Origin: an uncultured Clostridium sp.
GTDB taxonomy: Bacteria > Bacillota > Clostridia > TANB77 > CAG-508
Length of the DNA: 9,152 nt
Assembly (NCBI GenBank): GCA_947428535.1
Contig: CANEMG010000020.1
Location: 1-9,152, forward strand
Reading direction: 5' to 3'
This document shows, piece by piece, positions 6,216 through 9,152 of the stretch. The number at the start of each line of letters is the position of its first letter. Within the stretch, counting starts at the first letter, position 1. The translations under genes and the position numbers were made by a program. The notes beneath the pieces were generated by a model, which saw nothing but the letters and a program-made list of their open reading frames with translations, had not been told where the DNA came from and did not search any database.

Positions 6216-8636
6216 ATGATTATATCGAAATTTACGCCAGATCAAAATTCTATAAAACAAGAATTAGAAGTATTAAATAACATTTTAAATGAGCAAAGAA
6301 AACTAAAAAAGACTTTACTTTTATACCTTGAAAAAATTTCTGAAGGTATTTTTAATGCAACAGATCCGCAAGATGCAAATTCTTTAGTTTCTTGTCTTAA
6401 TAGTATAAAAAAGAGTTTTGAAAATTTAAAAGGTAATATAAATGAAATTATTGAGTTAAAACATTATTTAGAAGATGCTTTATATACAAACTCTTTAGAT
6501 AATTTTTCATTAGATGAATATAATAGCAAATATCTTGAACTATTTGAAAAAATTTCAGATGATAATGTTTTCTATTATTCGTTTATTGAATCACTTTTAA
6601 AATTTATGTGTGTCGTATTTCCAGAAAATGTACCAGAAATACATTCTGATGAATATGATTATAATAAAAAAATTGAAGAAATAGCTGAAAAAAATATTTT
6701 AGAGCCATCATCTTCTGAAGACACTACTGAAAGAACTCTTGTAGAAACTTTACCTATAAATGATGATATAGAAGAAGTTTCTATACATGAAGAAACTTCT
6801 GATGAACCAGATAATTCTTCATATGATGAAATCAATAGTTTTACAAATTCAGAAAATAATATTTTAGAAGATAATTTTGAATCTTATTCTGATGAGAATA
6901 TTAATGACAATATCTCTCTTTCTGAAGACATTGCAGATAATAATTTCGATAACACTATTAATACTGATGAAGATATTATAGATAACGATTTAGACAATAA
7001 TGTTACTATTGAAGATGAAGAAAGCAGTTTAGATGATGAATTAGAAAGCTCTCTTCTAGAGGAAATTGTTGAAGGACAATTATTATTAGATTATAATCTT
7101 TTAGCTAAGAATATATATTCTGAAAATTTATCTGATACCTCTGATAATAATGATACAAATTCATTAGAAGAAGACTTTTCATTAGATAATAATTCTTTAG
7201 ATAATGAATTAGATGATTCTGAAAATATTTCAGAAAACAACTATGATGAGATATCTAAAGATATTACTGATGATGAAACTTTGCCATCTAGTGAAAGTAT
7301 TTCAGAGGATAATTTAGAAGAAGAAAAAATTTCAGATGATACATTAGAAGATAATAGTATTTTAGATATTGAATTAGAAAATTCCTTGTTAGAAGGAATT
7401 TTAGAAGAACAATTATTTGAAGATGAAAACTCTGATGTACAATTGTTAGAAGATGAAGATTTAGAAGACTCACTAGTTAATCAAGATTTTACTGATACTA
7501 TAGATACTTTGATAAAAAATGATGTTGCTCAAGACAATAACTTAGAAGAATCTGAAAATATTCCAGAAGACAACTATGATGAAATTTCTAAAGATAATGC
7601 TGATGATGAAACTTTATCATCTAATGAAATCATTTCAGAAGATAATTTAGAAGAAGAACAGCTTTCAGATGATACATTAGAAGATAATAGTATTTTAGAT
7701 ATTGAATTAGAAAATTTATTATTAGAAGAAATCATAGAAGAACAATTATTTAAAGATGAAAATTCTGAAGTACAATCATTAGAAGATGATGTTTTTGAAG
7801 ATTCAATAATTGATAAAGATTTTGTTGATACTATAGATACTTTAATAAAAGATGAAGTTATTCAAGATAATAACTTAGAAGATTCTGAAAATAGTTTAGA
7901 AAATAAAAACACTCAAGATATTGAATTAGAAGATTCTTTATTAGAAGAAATTTTAGATGAACAATTATTAGAAGATAAAAATAATGAAGTTTCATCTGAA
8001 GAAAGTAATATTGAAAAAATAATAAATGATGAAAACTTCTTAAATGAAACTTTAAATATTTCTTTATCTGATGATAGTTCTAATAATATCATTGACATTC
8101 TTGATGAACTTATTATTGATGATAATTTGTCTCAAGCTCCAGCTTTTACAGAACTTGCAAATACTGTATCTGTTGATGAGCATGATATTGAGGAAGATGA
8201 TGATAGTATTCAAGAAGAAACTTCAGAAAATATAGAAATTCCTGAATTCGTAGAAAAAATGCTAATAGTCTATGAAAAAGATAACAAAGCTATTTTACCT
8301 TACTCTATATTAGAACTAGAAGAATGCTTTTCTAATAATCCTGAAAAATATTCTTCTATACAAGATATTATAGATAAAGAATATACTGTTTCTACTACTA
8401 ATTATAAAAATACATCTTTTGTAAGATTTAAAACAACATTTAACTTAGCAAAAAACAAATCTAATTTGTCTTTTATAGAATCACTTAATTTATCAAATGA
8501 ATTATTCTTTAATTCTAATGCTGAACCAATTATTATAGCAGCTTGTAAAAATACTGATGAATTAGATATATACCTAAGTTGTTTAGCAGATAATGTTTTA
8601 GAAGATTTTAAATGCTTTGAAATAAAATACATATAA
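6216..8636 (+). CDS. Very acidic 806-residue protein with 111-residue tandem repeats, unknown family
   Basis: I do not recognise this protein. Three zones are visible. Residues 1-145 look mostly helical, with Lys and aromatics (SIKQELEVLNNILNEQRKLK; SFIESLLKFMCVVFPENVPE), and suggest a folded or coiled-coil domain. Residues about 150-673 are dominated by Asp, Glu, Asn, Ser, Ile and Leu with almost no Lys, Arg, Pro or Gly, so they are strongly negative and probably disordered or loosely helical. This zone contains 111-residue tandem repeats. It also has four copies of a Leu/Glu helix-like motif, D-x-ELE-x-x-LLE-x-I-x-x-x-QL, beginning at residues 273, 384, 495 and 568. Residues 675-806 return to mixed composition (EFVEKMLIVYEKDNKAILPY; SFVRFKTTFNLAKNK) and look like a folded domain ending in FKCFEIKYI. 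There is no signal peptide, membrane segment or LPXTG anchor, so a cytosolic location is likely. The start is set by CGGAGG 5 nt upstream and a good promoter. It is a lone gene, divergent from DUF1846-pyrG and closed by a terminator. A spacer, scaffold or cation-binding role would fit, but this is speculation. Confidence 0.9.
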   Translation: MIISKFTPDQNSIKQELEVLNNILNEQRKLKKTLLLYLEKISEGIFNATDPQDANSLVSCLNSIKKSFENLKGNINEIIELKHYLEDALYTNSLDNFSLDEYNSKYLELFEKISDDNVFYYSFIESLLKFMCVVFPENVPEIHSDEYDYNKKIEEIAEKNILEPSSSEDTTERTLVETLPINDDIEEVSIHEETSDEPDNSSYDEINSFTNSENNILEDNFESYSDENINDNISLSEDIADNNFDNTINTDEDIIDNDLDNNVTIEDEESSLDDELESSLLEEIVEGQLLLDYNLLAKNIYSENLSDTSDNNDTNSLEEDFSLDNNSLDNELDDSENISENNYDEISKDITDDETLPSSESISEDNLEEEKISDDTLEDNSILDIELENSLLEGILEEQLFEDENSDVQLLEDEDLEDSLVNQDFTDTIDTLIKNDVAQDNNLEESENIPEDNYDEISKDNADDETLSSNEIISEDNLEEEQLSDDTLEDNSILDIELENLLLEEIIEEQLFKDENSEVQSLEDDVFEDSIIDKDFVDTIDTLIKDEVIQDNNLEDSENSLENKNTQDIELEDSLLEEILDEQLLEDKNNEVSSEESNIEKIINDENFLNETLNISLSDDSSNNIIDILDELIIDDNLSQAPAFTELANTVSVDEHDIEEDDDSIQEETSENIEIPEFVEKMLIVYEKDNKAILPYSILELEECFSNNPEKYSSIQDIIDKEYTVSTTNYKNTSFVRFKTTFNLAKNKSNLSFIESLNLSNELFFNSNAEPIIIAACKNTDELDIYLSCLADNVLEDFKCFEIKYI
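7215..8003 (+). repeat. 333-bp in-frame tandem repeats inside the acidic protein gene
   Basis: Copy 1 (7215-7547, residues 334-444) and copy 2 (7548-7880, residues 445-555) are the same length and align without gaps. Each begins (D/E)SENI...(N/D)NYDEISKD and ends DTIDTLIK followed by QDNNLE. They share an exact 54-nt block, 7330-7383 against 7663-7716. A third copy (7881 to about 8003) starts DSENSLEN but jumps straight to DIELEDSLLEEIL; relative to the others 38 residues (114 nt) are missing. The helix motif at residue 273 is also 111 residues before the next one, so a diverged earlier copy probably precedes copy 1. The pattern indicates recent in-frame duplication and contraction. Confidence 0.88.
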
Positions 8637-8644
8637 ATAAAATT

Positions 8645-8686
8645 TAAGAGTATAATAAAAATTAATCAATCTTTATTATACTCTTA
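8645..8686 (+). terminator. Hairpin terminator between convergent genes
   Basis: A 15-bp perfect stem (8645-8659 with 8672-8686, core AAGAGTATAATAAA / TTTATTATACTCTT) surrounds a 12-nt loop. It lies 9 nt after the stop of the acidic protein gene. On the plus strand it is followed by TTTTG and, slightly later, a run of seven T. The minus strand also has T-rich sequence beyond it, so it may end both converging transcripts. Confidence 0.8.
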
Positions 8687-8700
8687 TTTTGTATCTTTTT

Positions 8701-9152
8701 TTATTTTATCTCTACCTTTTCTCCTACTATTCCTAAAACTGTTGATGGTAATTTTACCATTGGTCTAACCCCTACGCCTATACTATCATTACGGTTATAT
8801 GGATTAGTATGTACCCCACCACACTTATAATTACTATATGCCTGTAAAAGTATTCCAAATACATTAGTAGAATACGTTGTACTTTTATTAGTCAACCAAT
8901 AGAAATATGTTCCATTTTGTGCAACCTGATGTGGTACATATAATTTATCTGTAGAATTTAATGCAACTCCAGTTAACATATCATTTTTTACAAAATTTGT
9001 TCCATATTTTTCATTATAACTTGATATCAATTCTTCTAAAGATGCTCCTCCTCTTGCTGCTGCTCCTGATACTCCATTTGCAAATTCACTCCAATAACTT
9101 TCTGTCTCTAGTGCTTTTAATAATGCATCACTACTTGTATTTGAATATACAT
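8701..9152 (-). CDS. C-terminal part of a protein with a YWL...GVRP (DUF6273-like) domain, 5' end cut
   Basis: The frame is open from the right edge to a TAA at 8701-8703, giving the last 150 residues; no start lies in the window. A TTG near 9030 is not a convincing start because the same frame continues upstream with protein-like sequence (ALLKALETESYWSEFANGVS). Near the C-terminus are TYFYWLTNKS, then YNRNDSIGVGVRPMVKLPS. This spacing of YWL...GVRP resembles the end of DUF6273-like domains and similar domains at the C-terminus of secreted or pilin-like proteins in gut Firmicutes, where the pattern is YWL(A/R)S...GVRPVV-L. Small, polar, Gly/Asn/Thr-rich composition fits an exported protein, but its N-terminus, and so any signal or prepilin peptide, is outside the window. 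It converges on the acidic protein gene across a shared terminator. Confidence 0.65.
   Translation of the reverse strand, partial: VYSNTSSDALLKALETESYWSEFANGVSGAAARGGASLEELISSYNEKYGTNFVKNDMLTGVALNSTDKLYVPHQVAQNGTYFYWLTNKSTTYSTNVFGILLQAYSNYKCGGVHTNPYNRNDSIGVGVRPMVKLPSTVLGIVGEKVEIK

Noticed and set aside
7215..8003. CRISPR array or mobile-element terminal repeats
   Set aside because: The repeats are long, adjacent, in frame and protein-coding, with no spacers, transposase or flanking duplications.
7288..8098. Minus-strand open frames inside the acidic gene (7288-7473 and 7913-8098)
   Set aside because: Leu/Ser/Phe-rich mirror images of the Asp/Glu/Asn repeat codons, without ribosome binding sites.
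8402..8632. Minus-strand open frame, 76 residues
   Set aside because: Antisense to the C-terminal domain of the acidic protein, with no start signals and a terminator hairpin just upstream of it on that strand.
9028..9030. TTG as the start of the right-edge protein
   Set aside because: The frame continues upstream to the window edge with protein-like sequence, and no ribosome binding site precedes the TTG.

Overview
The window is strongly AT-rich, uses the standard code (TGG for Trp, no in-frame TGA read-through) and has strong AGGAGG-type ribosome binding sites. It carries a groES-groEL operon under a CIRCE-type operator and a DUF1846 gene, all of which point to a low-GC Firmicute. A clostridial relative, possibly a gut organism, is the best guess. 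That guess is inference; no rRNA or other taxonomic marker gene is present.

Layout. Positions 1-5834 hold five genes, all on the minus strand. In transcription order they are: a DUF1846 protein (4362-5834); pyrG, CTP synthase, joined to it by a TAA-ATG junction (2748-4346); a small SPFH/band-7-like protein (1921-2613); groES (1516-1800); and groEL (1-1478, cut by the left edge). There appear to be three transcription units: DUF1846-pyrG, the SPFH gene, and groES-groEL. Each has a candidate sigma-A promoter. The DUF1846-pyrG unit has a strong intrinsic terminator between its promoter and first gene, which looks like an attenuator. The SPFH promoter overlaps a perfect 13-bp palindrome. The groES promoter is followed at once by a CIRCE element in which one base pair has changed symmetrically in both arms.

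Positions 5835-6215 are a divergent intergenic region with a promoter in each direction. From 6216 to 8636 on the plus strand lies one long gene for an 806-residue, extremely acidic protein. It has a helical N-terminal part, a roughly 520-residue Asp/Glu/Asn/Ser-rich middle built partly from 111-residue tandem repeats, and a separate C-terminal domain. I do not recognise its family. A hairpin terminator separates it from a convergent minus-strand gene (8701 to the right edge). Only the C-terminal 150 residues of that gene are visible, and they carry the YWL...GVRP pattern seen in DUF6273-like domains.

How the genes fit together: groES/groEL form the chaperonin and pyrG makes CTP. The rest are poorly characterised. 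The least ordinary items are the acidic repeat protein, the leader terminator before DUF1846-pyrG, the covaried CIRCE, and the palindrome at the SPFH promoter. No CRISPR array, mobile element, tRNA or rRNA gene was seen.
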